A DNA stretch of 64,000 nucleotides from Archangium violaceum (GTDB lineage: Bacteria > Myxococcota > Myxococcia > Myxococcales > Myxococcaceae). The position numbers and the translations under genes are program-made. Location: positions 6,678,001-6,742,000 of the forward strand of contig NZ_CP069396.1 of the NCBI RefSeq assembly GCF_016887565.1. The letters run 5' to 3'. The notes under the pieces are model-generated. The model worked only from the letters and a program-made list of their open reading frames with translations, was not told the origin of the DNA and did no database searches. Of the stretch, positions 15,574 through 23,039 are shown piece after piece (positions within the stretch are counted from its first letter, which is position 1; each line of letters begins with the position of its first letter).

Positions 15574-16938
15574 CTACGAGATGGTCTTGCGCACGTCGTC
15601 CAGGGTGCGGCTGCCCCGGCTGGCGAAGCCGCGCACGTCCTGCACTGCGCCCGGGAGCTGGAGCGCGAGCTGCTGCGCCACGCCCTCGGCGGACTGCGCC
15701 TCGCCATTGGCGCGGTACTGCGCGTAGGCGCCGCGCGCACGCTCGAGCAGAGAGGCGGGGATGAAGACGGACGCGGCCTCGCCGGTCTCGAACAGGCGGC
15801 CCGCGTCGCTCACGAGCCCCGCGTACTGCTCGAACTCCGGCTCCGTCTGGTCGAAGAACACCATGGGCGCGTAGGCGTGCAGGTGGTCCGGGTAGTCCTG
15901 AAGGCCGAGCACCCGCGCCAGGTTGACGGCGCGAAGGGTCTTGTTCGCGATGGTCTTCCCCGCCACGTCCTGGATGTCCTCGCGCACCTCGTCCTCGCCG
16001 GGGATGGGCATGATGAGGCCTCGGAACTTCGCGGTGCCGAGCGTCTTCGTAATCTGCCGCAGGCGCGGCTCGCCCGCGGGCAGGTCCTTGATGCGCACGT
16101 CGGGCGTGAGGGGCCAGTACAGCGGCGTCTCCCGGTCGTTGAGGTAGGACTCGCCCGGCGCGTTGGGGACGTCCAGCTTCTGGATCATCCCGTCGATGGC
16201 GGACATGTCCGTGTAGAGGACATCCTCACCGATGCGGACCTCGATGTTCGACAGGACCGTGCTCAGCTGCACCGCCGAGTCCTCGCTGAGGTAGAGCGGC
16301 AGGCCGCGGGGCAGGCGCGCCACCTTGTCGATCTCGTCGACCTCCTGCCACTCCGGCAGGTACGTGAAGCGGTTGTGGTACTTCGCGCAGCTGAAGTCGT
16401 CCGGGAACACCTCCACGGTGATGTTGCCGTTGAAGGCGCAGCCCGAGGGCAGGCTGTCGGTGCCGCGCTTCCACTCGAGCTGCATCGTCTTGGCCTGGTA
16501 GCGCCCCACGCCGAAGAAGCGCACGAAGTCCCGGTCGTTCCAGAGGTAGCCCGTGGGGATGACCACCCACAGCACGCACTGCGTGGTGGTGCCGTTGGTG
16601 AGCGAGCGCGCCAGGCCGGTGGAGCTGTTGGTGTAGCCCTCCCACTCGGAGCCGAGCAGCAGGCGCGCGATGCGCTGCATACGCGTGAGGGACAGGAGGT
16701 TGTAGGGGATGCGGCGGTTGGACTTGCCATAGGAGAGCTTCACGCGGAAGCCGTCCAGCAGGCTCTGCTTCTGGGTGTCCGAGAGGGTGATGGCCCCGCC
16801 CGAGGTGTTCTGGATGGGGAACGTCACCTTGCAGCGGATGCCCTGCATCAGGCGGTTCTCGTCCAGGTCCAGCTTGCCGCGCGCCAGCATGTCCGAGGTG
16901 TTGGGGCCCGTGAGGGTCAGCGTCGAAATCGACTTCAT
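15574..16938 (-). CDS. Candidate major capsid protein, double jelly-roll type
   Basis: At 454 residues this is the largest protein of the element. It is strongly beta-rich, with strands such as IRCKVTFPIQN, FRVKLSYGKS, CVLWVVIPTGY, YQAKTMQLEWKRG, NITVEVFPDDF and NIEVRIGEDVLY, and two broadly similar halves, as expected for two fused jelly rolls. It has no membrane helix, signal, coiled coil or enzyme motif. It lies two genes after the packaging ATPase, the order typical of tailless double-jelly-roll viruses. It is longer than most such proteins (about 270-400 residues). The ATG has a GAGGA site six bases upstream. The assignment rests on fold impression and context, not on homology I can name. 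Confidence 0.62.
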   Translation of the reverse strand: MKSISTLTLTGPNTSDMLARGKLDLDENRLMQGIRCKVTFPIQNTSGGAITLSDTQKQSLLDGFRVKLSYGKSNRRIPYNLLSLTRMQRIARLLLGSEWEGYTNSSTGLARSLTNGTTTQCVLWVVIPTGYLWNDRDFVRFFGVGRYQAKTMQLEWKRGTDSLPSGCAFNGNITVEVFPDDFSCAKYHNRFTYLPEWQEVDEIDKVARLPRGLPLYLSEDSAVQLSTVLSNIEVRIGEDVLYTDMSAIDGMIQKLDVPNAPGESYLNDRETPLYWPLTPDVRIKDLPAGEPRLRQITKTLGTAKFRGLIMPIPGEDEVREDIQDVAGKTIANKTLRAVNLARVLGLQDYPDHLHAYAPMVFFDQTEPEFEQYAGLVSDAGRLFETGEAASVFIPASLLERARGAYAQYRANGEAQSAEGVAQQLALQLPGAVQDVRGFASRGSRTLDDVRKTIS

Positions 16939-17014
16939 TGGGAGTCCTCGCAGGCCCGCGCGCCGAGGTGCGCGCGCGGGCGGTTGGAAGTGGGGTGGGG
17001 GAGGGCAGTGCCGA

Positions 17015-17113
17015 CTACAGGTAGGCGCGCACGGCCGCGGGGGCGAACTTCTTGAGCAGCGCGGTGGCGACGATGGTGATCACCACGCTGGCGGCGATGG
17101 TCTTGACGTTCAT
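17015..17113 (-). CDS. Tiny 32-residue one-helix membrane protein
   Basis: The ATG overlaps the stop of the packaging ATPase (ATGA), and the frame encodes 32 residues. A short polar start (MNVK) is followed by a hydrophobic helix (TIAASVVITIVATALL), then a basic turn (KKF) and the end APAAVRAYL. Coupled translation and a clear membrane segment make a real gene likely despite its size. Small one-helix proteins between the ATPase and capsid genes are usual in internal-membrane phages. Confidence 0.6.
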   Translation of the reverse strand: MNVKTIAASVVITIVATALLKKFAPAAVRAYL

Positions 17114-17811
17114 CTCTTCTTCTGCACTTTCTGCGCTCGTGGCGCGTCGACGGCGTCCGTCCAGTGACGCCATTCCCTCGGTGCGAGGCGCGACACCTCG
17201 TCCGCAAACGTGGCTCCAGCGACCTCCGCCAGCGCGTCCAGGTCCTCCGGGTCATCCTGGCGCCCGCTGTTGATTTGGCTGGCCTGGGTGCGCGCCGTCT
17301 TCTCCAACTGGACGGCGCGCTGCATGACGGGGCAGAAGGGCGCGCCCCAGTGCCGCGACTCGCACGCCATGATGGAGAGGGCCTTGCGCGCGTACTGCCC
17401 CCAGTTGCCCACCTCGTCCGCGAACACCACCAGGGAAAACTCCGAGTCCTCCTCGGCGGCGTCACCGATGGCCTCGACCAGGCGCGAGAAGAACACCCCG
17501 CGCTCCTGTGGGTCCCTGCTGGCGGGGACGATGGCAGCAGCGAGCCCAGGGCGGTGCAGCAGCTCCGGGTCCGCGAGCAGTTGCCAGGACTCCAGCCGCT
17601 GAGGGAGCGGCCCGAGGGTGACGTGCTTGGTCGCGCGTCCGAGTTGGCTCCACTCGTCGAAGGGGTCAAACGCGATGACGCGCTGCCGGCGCGCCATGCA
17701 GCCGGCCGCAGCGGCCTTCGCGCGAGTGCTCTTTCCCGTGCCGCGCTTCCCGACGAACAGGACAACGTCCTGGTCACCGATGATGATGTTGGGGGGGCGG
17801 ACCTTGCTCAT
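17110..17811 (-). CDS. FtsK/HerA-superfamily genome-packaging ATPase
   Basis: The protein has 233 residues. The Walker A motif GKRGTGKST is at residues 21-29. The Walker B is hydrophobic strand FSLVVF followed by ADE (Asp132, Glu133), and a downstream CPVMQRA segment puts Gln164 in the sensor position. The small single-domain form matches packaging ATPases of tailless viruses (P9 of PRD1/PM2, A32-like) rather than terminases or chromosomal FtsK. The start is an ATG overlapping the previous stop by four bases; longer upstream readings run through the previous gene in another frame. A Zot/gpI-type filamentous-phage ATPase is the main alternative, but no filamentous coat genes are present. Confidence 0.8.
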   Translation of the reverse strand: MSKVRPPNIIIGDQDVVLFVGKRGTGKSTRAKAAAAGCMARRQRVIAFDPFDEWSQLGRATKHVTLGPLPQRLESWQLLADPELLHRPGLAAAIVPASRDPQERGVFFSRLVEAIGDAAEEDSEFSLVVFADEVGNWGQYARKALSIMACESRHWGAPFCPVMQRAVQLEKTARTQASQINSGRQDDPEDLDALAEVAGATFADEVSRLAPREWRHWTDAVDAPRAQKVQKKR

Positions 17812-18446
17812 GCTGCGGCCACCGGCGTGCCGGCGCCCTGGAGTGCGCGCGCATTGCCATCGGCCTTGCCACCGTCCCCGAAGAACTTCTCCGCCACGAG
17901 CTCGGCGGTGGGCTTGGCGAGCCACGCCGCCAGAACGAGCCCGAGCCGGGCCTCCGGAGTCGTCATCACCGCGGGGCCATACTTGGCCATCACCGGCGCG
18001 AGCGCGGCGGCCAGCTCCTGCTGAATCTCCGGGCTCTGCTCGAAGCGCGTGCCCTTGACGCCGGCGGCGAGCGTCTTCGCCAGCGACTCGGCGGCGGGGG
18101 CCCACAACCGCACCTCGTCCTCCGGGGGCAGCGCGGCGGCCTTGTCCTGGCCCTCGGCCGGCTTCTTCTCCGCGGGCGCGGCGGGCTCCCCACCCTTGCC
18201 GCGCTTTCCCGGCGTCACGTCCTCGAGGGCGGCCGCGGCGGCCTCGAGCTGGTCGATGTTGCCCTCGGCCATGAGGCGCTCGAGGCGGCGGGACACGGCG
18301 CGGCGCGCATTGCTCGCGCGCGCCTGCTCCGGCGTCTTCGGCTTGCGCTCGCGCCTGGCTCGCGGCGCGTCCCCCTCGGGCGGCGCGCCGGCGTCCTGGT
18401 GCCGCTCGGAGGGCATGTCACTGGGCGTGACTTCGTCGGGTTGCAT
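17808..18446 (-). CDS. Provirus protein upstream of the packaging ATPase
   Basis: The protein has 212 residues. The N-terminal half is disordered and charged (Glu/Arg/Pro/Lys), with a basic helical patch (RRAVSRRLERLMAEG). The C-terminal half is helical (SPEIQQELAAALAPVMAKYG, then LGLVLAAWLAKP) and rather hydrophobic, but not clearly membrane-spanning. AGGTGA precedes the ATG at seven bases. It overlaps the ATPase gene by four bases, so the two products may act together, for example in assembly or DNA packaging. No family is recognised. Confidence 0.6.
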   Translation of the reverse strand: MQPDEVTPSDMPSERHQDAGAPPEGDAPRARRERKPKTPEQARASNARRAVSRRLERLMAEGNIDQLEAAAAALEDVTPGKRGKGGEPAAPAEKKPAEGQDKAAALPPEDEVRLWAPAAESLAKTLAAGVKGTRFEQSPEIQQELAAALAPVMAKYGPAVMTTPEARLGLVLAAWLAKPTAELVAEKFFGDGGKADGNARALQGAGTPVAAA

Positions 18447-18478
18447 TGCGCGTCACCTGAGAGAGGGCAGGGGAGGGA

Positions 18479-18787
18479 CTACTTCGCGGGGTGCTGCTCG
18501 AGCTTGTTGGCCTCGCTCTCCAGCTCCGCCAGGTCGCTCTCGGCGGTGGGCATCTCCTCGAGCGTCACCGGAACGCCGAGAGCCTGGAGCCGCGTGGCCA
18601 GGGCGGAGCGACGGTCGCCGCTGCCCATCTTGTCGAGCGCGGCGCGCACCATGGCGAGGGCGGCGCGTGGCTGCGCGACGACGCGCGCCACCTGCACCAC
18701 GTCCTGCACGCCCGCGCGCCCCTCACGGGCCTCGCGCGCCTCCTGCTCCAGGCGGTACTGCTTCTCACGAATGGTCTCGGCCGGCAT
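18479..18787 (-). CDS. Small helical protein, first gene of late operon
   Basis: The 102-residue protein is highly charged, with an N-terminal coiled-coil-like helix (ETIREKQYRLEQEAREARE) and a second helix in the acidic C-terminus (ESDLAELESEANKLEQ). The start was placed at the ATG with GGAGGA immediately upstream; longer readings extend into the regulatory gap. As the first gene of the leftward structural block it could be an assembly or regulatory factor. The function is unknown. Confidence 0.55.
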   Translation of the reverse strand: MPAETIREKQYRLEQEAREAREGRAGVQDVVQVARVVAQPRAALAMVRAALDKMGSGDRRSALATRLQALGVPVTLEEMPTAESDLAELESEANKLEQHPAK

Positions 18788-18904
18788 GGGTCCTCCAGAG
18801 AGTGGTGTGAGGGACAAGAGGGCGGTCGCTGGGCTCTCTGGCCGGCGCCGGCTGCCGTAGCGAGTCCGGGCCATTCCGCTGCTGGCGCCCTCCTGCCCCG
18901 TCAC

Positions 18905-19066
18905 GAAATGAGATGTGACAGAAGTTGCGACAGAAAGGAGCTACACGCGTTCCGGCGCTTTCACGTGGCGCGCGCTGTGGCGCGCGCGCGCCTATTCCCC
19001 ACCACAATTTCCCCAACGGGGCGGCACGCTGCGCGCCATGTCCGCGACGCAGGTACAATCCCTCTC
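18905..19066. promoter_or_regulatory. Divergent control region of the provirus
   Basis: This gap separates the leftward late operon from the rightward HTH gene. It contains a direct repeat of GACAGAA (18917-18923 and 18929-18935, 12 bases apart) on the late-operon side. A GC alternating tract (GTGGCGCGCGCTGTGGCG, about 18964-18981) follows, and a -10-like TACAAT lies at 19054-19059. The TACAAT ends only seven bases before the HTH ATG. The repeats are candidate operator half-sites for the HTH protein. Confidence 0.45.
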
Positions 19067-19264
19067 ATGTCGTGTCCGCAACCGCGCTGGGTGACAATCA
19101 AAGAGGCATCAACTCTCGCCGGCTGTGATGAGGAGACAGTCCGCCGTTGGTGCGTCGAGGGACGCATTCACGCGCGGAAGCTGGCTGGCTCCGTGTGGCG
19201 CATCCGCATCGACAAGGACAACCTGCCTGCGGACCCTCCGGAAGAAGAGGCGCGCGCGCAGTAG
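19067..19264 (+). CDS. Excisionase/MerR-like HTH DNA-binding protein
   Basis: This 65-residue winged-helix protein of the helix_turn_helix_17/excisionase type has VTIKEASTLAGCDEETVRRW as helix-turn-helix and EGRIHARKLAGSVWRI as wing. Such proteins act as excisionases or repressors. No integrase is present, so a transcriptional switch between the divergent early and late blocks is more likely. No Shine-Dalgarno is visible. A TACAAT box seven bases before the ATG suggests a leaderless transcript, a trait of some phage repressors. It is convergent with the large early gene, with a 32-base gap. Confidence 0.75.
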   Translation: MSCPQPRWVTIKEASTLAGCDEETVRRWCVEGRIHARKLAGSVWRIRIDKDNLPADPPEEEARAQ

Positions 19265-19296
19265 ATGCCACGCCGCGGCGCGCGACACACTGCGCG

Positions 19297-20613
19297 TCAA
19301 AGCGCACCACTCTCCGGGAATAGTTCGCATTGCGCCGCGCGGGCCCCAGCCGCACGCTGCGCCTCGACCAGGCGCCAGGCCTCGAGCAGGACAGGGCGCG
19401 CGAGTTCCACCAGCTGCGCACGCTCCTCGGCGGTGGCACGAGCCCAGGCCGCGGGCCACAACTCCGGCGCGGTGAGAATGGGGCGCACCACGCGCCGCCA
19501 CCCCTTGCGGCGCCAGTGGTACGGCTCCAGGTCCGCGCGCGACCAGGCGCACGAGGAGACGTGGTGTCCGGTGCCCTCGTACTCGCGCCATAGCCGCACG
19601 TGGCGCGGGCAACGGCACGGGGCAGGCACCCTCTCGAAAACGGGCTCCCAGCGGGCCTTGGTGGCGCAATAGGCCGCGTTCGTGCGCAGCGGGTCGGTTA
19701 CCCCACCCCCACGGCCAGCCCCCCCAGGCACTGCGCCAGAGGCTTGAGACATGGCCCCTTGGGCGCGCCCACTCTCCGGGACACTGCGAGCGACGGAGGG
19801 AGCGAGCCCCACAACCCTTCCTGACTCCGCGCGCAATCGAAGCTCGCCGGCCTGTGGATAACTGGGCCCGCGCTCTATCAACCCCTCGTAGTTAAGACTA
19901 CCGTCCGTCACGGCGTGAGGTGTCTCCTTTCCTCCGGGCGGGCCCTCGGACGCCCCGTTGGAGGGCGGGGAAGGGAGGCTGATCCGGGCCTCCAGGGCCC
20001 GCAGGGAGGGCGCCAAAGCCCGCGCCAGGCGCTCCAGGCACCCCGCGCGGGCACGCCGCAGCTCGCCCCCCGTCACGCGCTGCGCGAAGCCCACTCGCTC
20101 AACCAGGGCGCGGCCCTTGTCGGTGAGCCCGGAGATGCTCCACACGTTGGCGAAGCGCCGGGCCTTGCCGGCCAGGTCGGTCCACTCCGCAATGCGCTGA
20201 GCCTCCGGCAGCTCCGCGGTGAGGTGCTCAATGGTGCGGAGCTGCTCGTGCCGGTCGAGCAGCCCCGCATCGCGCAGCTCAGAAAACGCGCGCGCCAGGT
20301 GGCTGCGGTGGCTCCCCTGCCAGCGCGCCCACTCGTAGAGCGGTGCCTGGATTCCCACGGGCACGACGGCGTGCACCGCCAGGAGGAAACACGCCGCGGG
20401 AGTGAGCGCGCGCAACTCGGGCGCGCTCGAGCGCCACCGGTACACCTCGCGCTTATAGTCCACCCCCCAGGCCTCGCCCAGGGCGCGGAAGTCGTCCGCC
20501 ACTGCGTACCGGTCCGCCCAGCCCAGGACCGAGCGGGGCAGCTTCAGCCCGCGCACCGGCAGGGCCGGGGCGGGTGGAGTCGGGGAGCGCGCGCCGCGCT
20601 GCTGGCGCGTCAA
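19297..20613 (-). CDS. Large early protein, putative replication initiator
   Basis: At 438 residues this is the largest early protein. About residues 65-135 look like a winged helix (LTPAACFLLAVHAV, WQGSHRSHLARAFSELRDAG, LLDRHEQL), and the middle is a long Pro/Ser/Gly linker (about 220-300). The C-terminal third has CRCPRH, then TGHHVSSC, a possible zinc site, and a basic WRRKGWRRVVRP segment. No HUH, polymerase or helicase motif was found. As the only large protein of the early block in an element without a polymerase, it is the best candidate to recruit host replication. This is inference. It overlaps the preceding gene by four bases. Confidence 0.5.
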   Translation of the reverse strand: MTRQQRGARSPTPPAPALPVRGLKLPRSVLGWADRYAVADDFRALGEAWGVDYKREVYRWRSSAPELRALTPAACFLLAVHAVVPVGIQAPLYEWARWQGSHRSHLARAFSELRDAGLLDRHEQLRTIEHLTAELPEAQRIAEWTDLAGKARRFANVWSISGLTDKGRALVERVGFAQRVTGGELRRARAGCLERLARALAPSLRALEARISLPSPPSNGASEGPPGGKETPHAVTDGSLNYEGLIERGPSYPQAGELRLRAESGRVVGLAPSVARSVPESGRAQGAMSQASGAVPGGAGRGGGVTDPLRTNAAYCATKARWEPVFERVPAPCRCPRHVRLWREYEGTGHHVSSCAWSRADLEPYHWRRKGWRRVVRPILTAPELWPAAWARATAEERAQLVELARPVLLEAWRLVEAQRAAGARAAQCELFPESGAL

Positions 20614-20939
20614 CCCGTGGACGGGCGACGCGGTGCCGAGCCACGGTTCTCGGCTGTGGGTGATTCATCCGTGGTGGTGCTGTTGGCGCGCACGTAGCGC
20701 GCCACGGACTGCCAAAACTCCCGCCACTCAGGTGCGCGCACGGCGGCCTCCCTGAGTGGCACGCGCGGTGGAGGAGGGGGGGGCACACGCCCCTCCTCCT
20801 CGTCCCACTGGCGCAGCTCCCGCGCGCGCTCCTCCACCATGGCGGCCCGCTCCAGGCCGCGCAAACGACGAGCGCGGCACATGGAGCAGTCGCAGGTGAG
20901 GGAGAAGCCCAGGCAGGGTTTGGGGCGCGAGCTACCCAT
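20610..20939 (-). CDS. Small early protein with Cys cluster
   Basis: This 109-residue protein begins with a Cys-rich segment (CLGFSLTCDCSMCRARR: CxC and CxxC spacing), likely a small zinc site. A charged helix (ERAAMVEERARELRQWDEEE), a six-Pro tract and an aromatic segment (PEWREFWQSVARYVRA) follow. Its ATG overlaps the previous stop by eight bases (ATGGGTAG). The function is unknown. Confidence 0.55.
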   Translation of the reverse strand: MGSSRPKPCLGFSLTCDCSMCRARRLRGLERAAMVEERARELRQWDEEEGRVPPPPPPRVPLREAAVRAPEWREFWQSVARYVRANSTTTDESPTAENRGSAPRRPSTG

Positions 20940-21279
20940 GTCCCGCCTCGACGCGGCGGAACGACGCGGCGCGCTCGCCGGCCCACTCGCGGATGCACTG
21001 CGCCAACATGTCGTCCAGGTTGGCTACGCGCTCCGCTGCGGCGCGCGTGGCGCTCCGCGCGGCGAGCCACGTGCGCAGCGCGGCGTCGCACGCGGAGCTG
21101 TCCGGCCCGTTCTCGGCCAAGCGCCTCTGGAGCGCGCTCCATGCCGCGCGCTCGTTCTGGACAGCGTCACCCAGCGTCGAGCGCGCGCGCCCGTGGGACT
21201 GGAGGGTCCGCAGGTACGCAAGCTCCGCCGGCGTTCGGCCCGGAGAGCCAGAGGGCAGCAGGCAGGAGGTGCTACCCAT
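20932..21279 (-). CDS. Small helical early protein
   Basis: The 115-residue, all-helical, Ala/Arg/Glu-rich protein has a coiled-coil look (ALQRRLAENG, then ALRTWLAARSATRAAAERVANL). It has no motif or membrane helix. It overlaps both neighbours by eight bases (ATGGGTAG type), which marks it as a member of the coupled early operon. No function can be assigned. Confidence 0.55.
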   Translation of the reverse strand: MGSTSCLLPSGSPGRTPAELAYLRTLQSHGRARSTLGDAVQNERAAWSALQRRLAENGPDSSACDAALRTWLAARSATRAAAERVANLDDMLAQCIREWAGERAASFRRVEAGHG

Positions 21280-21553
21280 GCAGCACCTCCTGCTCCACCG
21301 CGCGCACTGCGTCGTTCAGGTCCATGCCCGCGACGTTGAGCGGACCCGCAGCCAAGTAGCGACGCCTCAACGCCACCATCCAGGCCTCGCGCAGCTCGAC
21401 CACGTCCGGGTCCGATGGACCCCGCTCCGACGCCATCGTCGTCCAGGCGAGCCACGCTCCAACCTCGGCACCCCACGCCTGCTGGAACTCCTCCAGTTGG
21501 CGGTGGTACGCCAGCAGCGCCTCCGTCGCGCGCTCCCTCGCAGGCGTCGTCAT
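21272..21553 (-). CDS. Small helical early protein
   Basis: This is a 93-residue helical protein (ATEALLAYHRQLEEFQQAWG, then ELREAWMVALRRRYL) ending in a charged helix (DAVRAVEQEVLHG). The start is set at the ATG that overlaps the upstream stop by four bases (ATGA); longer readings run through the preceding gene out of frame. The function is unknown. Confidence 0.55.
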   Translation of the reverse strand: MTTPARERATEALLAYHRQLEEFQQAWGAEVGAWLAWTTMASERGPSDPDVVELREAWMVALRRRYLAAGPLNVAGMDLNDAVRAVEQEVLHG

Positions 21554-22299
21554 CGCTTGGCCCTCCGACTCGAGCTGCGGCGCGGCTTCGCCGGCTTCTC
21601 CGCGGGCCCCTGGCTCTGTTGCGCCGCGCGGAACGGCCCCACGGGGAGCGTCTGCTCCCACCACACTTCACAACCGCAGGTCGGGCAGGCCTTGAGCGCT
21701 CTTGGACGGTGAGCGCAGACAAACAGCCCGCACCCCGAGCACATGGCCACGAAGGAGTCCCCCGCGAGGATCGCGGGAGTCGGCTCCAGCTCCACGGCTG
21801 GGTGCCGCGCTTGGTGCGCCGGCGCGGCGCGCTCCAGCTCCGCAATGCGCACCTGCAGGAGCTTCACCTCCTTGCTGGGGAGCCGCGGTTCCACGCCGGC
21901 GGGAAGGCCGTTGACGTGATTGGCCCAGTCGACGCCCACCAGGCGCCACCAGTCCGCCTCCGTCCACGAGCGGTTGGCGCCGTACCAGGGCCCAGGACGG
22001 TATGAGGGCATCCGCGATGCGGCGCGCTTGCCTTCCTCACGCTCGCTGGCGCTGAGCCGGAGGGGAAAGGTCTTCTTCACGTGCGGGGAGCTGATGGAGG
22101 GAGGCGCGGGCCTTGCCGGCGCGCCCGCGGGCTCGGCCAGCCCGTCGAGGGGGGCCGCCTCCGGCGAGGGCCCCTCTGGGCCCAGGCCGCACGGGCCCGG
22201 GTGCCAGGGTTGCTCGCAGTTCCAGCAGGTGGACGACTCGGACGGCTCCTCCAGCAGTTCCGGGAGCGCCAGGCGGTGCTGCTTCCCCGTGCTATCCAT
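21550..22299 (-). CDS. Early protein with zinc ribbon
   Basis: The protein has 249 residues. Near the N-terminus CWNCEQPWHPGPCG is a first Cys cluster. Near residues 190-215 MCSGCGLFVC and ACPTCGCEVWW form a four-Cys zinc ribbon, and the tail is very basic (RRSSSRRAKR). The middle carries an aromatic block (YRPGPWYGANRSWTEADWW) and a helix (SKEVKLLQVRIAELERAAP). Zinc ribbon plus basic tail suggest nucleic-acid binding. It overlaps the upstream gene by eight bases and the downstream gene by four. Confidence 0.6.
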   Translation of the reverse strand: MDSTGKQHRLALPELLEEPSESSTCWNCEQPWHPGPCGLGPEGPSPEAAPLDGLAEPAGAPARPAPPSISSPHVKKTFPLRLSASEREEGKRAASRMPSYRPGPWYGANRSWTEADWWRLVGVDWANHVNGLPAGVEPRLPSKEVKLLQVRIAELERAAPAHQARHPAVELEPTPAILAGDSFVAMCSGCGLFVCAHRPRALKACPTCGCEVWWEQTLPVGPFRAAQQSQGPAEKPAKPRRSSSRRAKR

Positions 22300-22723
22300 G
22301 GCGCGCCCCCAGGCGCTCCAGCTCGTCCAGAAGTCGCGTCATCGCCTGGAGTGCGTCGCGGGTACCCGCGATCGCACCGTCCACCTCAGCGAGTTGCAGA
22401 ACAGTCAGACCCGCCGTGGCCCCCGCTGGCGCGAGGGGACCTGGGAGACACTCGCGAGCGGCCCCCAGCTCGCGCCGGAGTTCCCCGAGGAGCGAGCGCG
22501 CCGCAGTGCTGAGCTCAACGCTGAGCGCCTCGACGCGCGAGCTTCCCGCGCGAGCCGACGGACTGGGGTCGGTCTGACGGGCATGCGCGCTCTTCACCAG
22601 ACGTCGCCCGCATGTGCAGTTCGGCGCCGGAAGATACGCGGGGAACGGGTTGCACGTGCACGACTCTGGCTCCAAGTGGCACGCCTGGCACACCAGAATG
22701 GCCGGGAGGCAGGAGTCAGCCAC
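22292..22723 (-). CDS. Early protein with N-terminal Cys cluster
   Basis: The 143-residue protein opens with paired Cys motifs (LVCQACHLEPESCTC, then NCTCGRRLV), a probable two-zinc or treble-clef-like fold. A helical C-terminal half follows (RSLLGELRRELGAARE, LLDELERLGARHG). The start chosen is a GTG that overlaps the stop of the upstream gene by eight bases (GTGGCTGA), matching the coupling pattern of the operon; an ATG 12 codons upstream has no ribosome site. The function is unknown. Confidence 0.55.
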   Translation of the reverse strand: MADSCLPAILVCQACHLEPESCTCNPFPAYLPAPNCTCGRRLVKSAHARQTDPSPSARAGSSRVEALSVELSTAARSLLGELRRELGAARECLPGPLAPAGATAGLTVLQLAEVDGAIAGTRDALQAMTRLLDELERLGARHG

Positions 22724-23039
22724 GAGCCACCTCCGCGAGCCCCTTCGCCGCTGCCTCACCGAGGTGCATCAACTCCCTGGCCCTCACGGTGAGCGTCCAC
22801 GTGCCGTCCTCCAGGCACGTGACGAAGTCCGCCAGCGCCAACATGTCGAGAACGCCGAGGACGACGCCGGCGGTCGGAGAACCGCCAATCTCCTCGGCAA
22901 TCGCAGGGTCCAGCCTCATCAGCGCCTGCTGCACCTGGCGCGCAGACGCAAAGCCCGCCTGGAAGAGGACCGCAAGGACAAGGCGTTCAATCGGACGAAT
23001 CGCCCGACGGGGCCAAAGGTGCGTTCGGCGGCTAGCCAT
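22716..23039 (-). CDS. Small early protein, winged-helix-like
   Basis: The protein has 107 residues. After a basic start (MASRRTHLWPRRAIRPIERL) come three helices and a short two-strand wing (DGTWTLTVRARELM), the outline of a winged-helix DNA-binding domain. It could be an early transcription factor. The ATG overlaps the upstream stop by eight bases (ATGGCTAG). Longer readings of this frame extend upstream through the previous gene without a ribosome site and were rejected. Confidence 0.55.
   Translation of the reverse strand: MASRRTHLWPRRAIRPIERLVLAVLFQAGFASARQVQQALMRLDPAIAEEIGGSPTAGVVLGVLDMLALADFVTCLEDGTWTLTVRARELMHLGEAAAKGLAEVARG

Noticed and set aside
20300-20613. HUH-type rolling-circle Rep in the large early protein
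   Set aside because: The HH pair near the C-terminus (TGHHVSSC) does not have the His-hydrophobic-His arrangement with a nearby catalytic Tyr.
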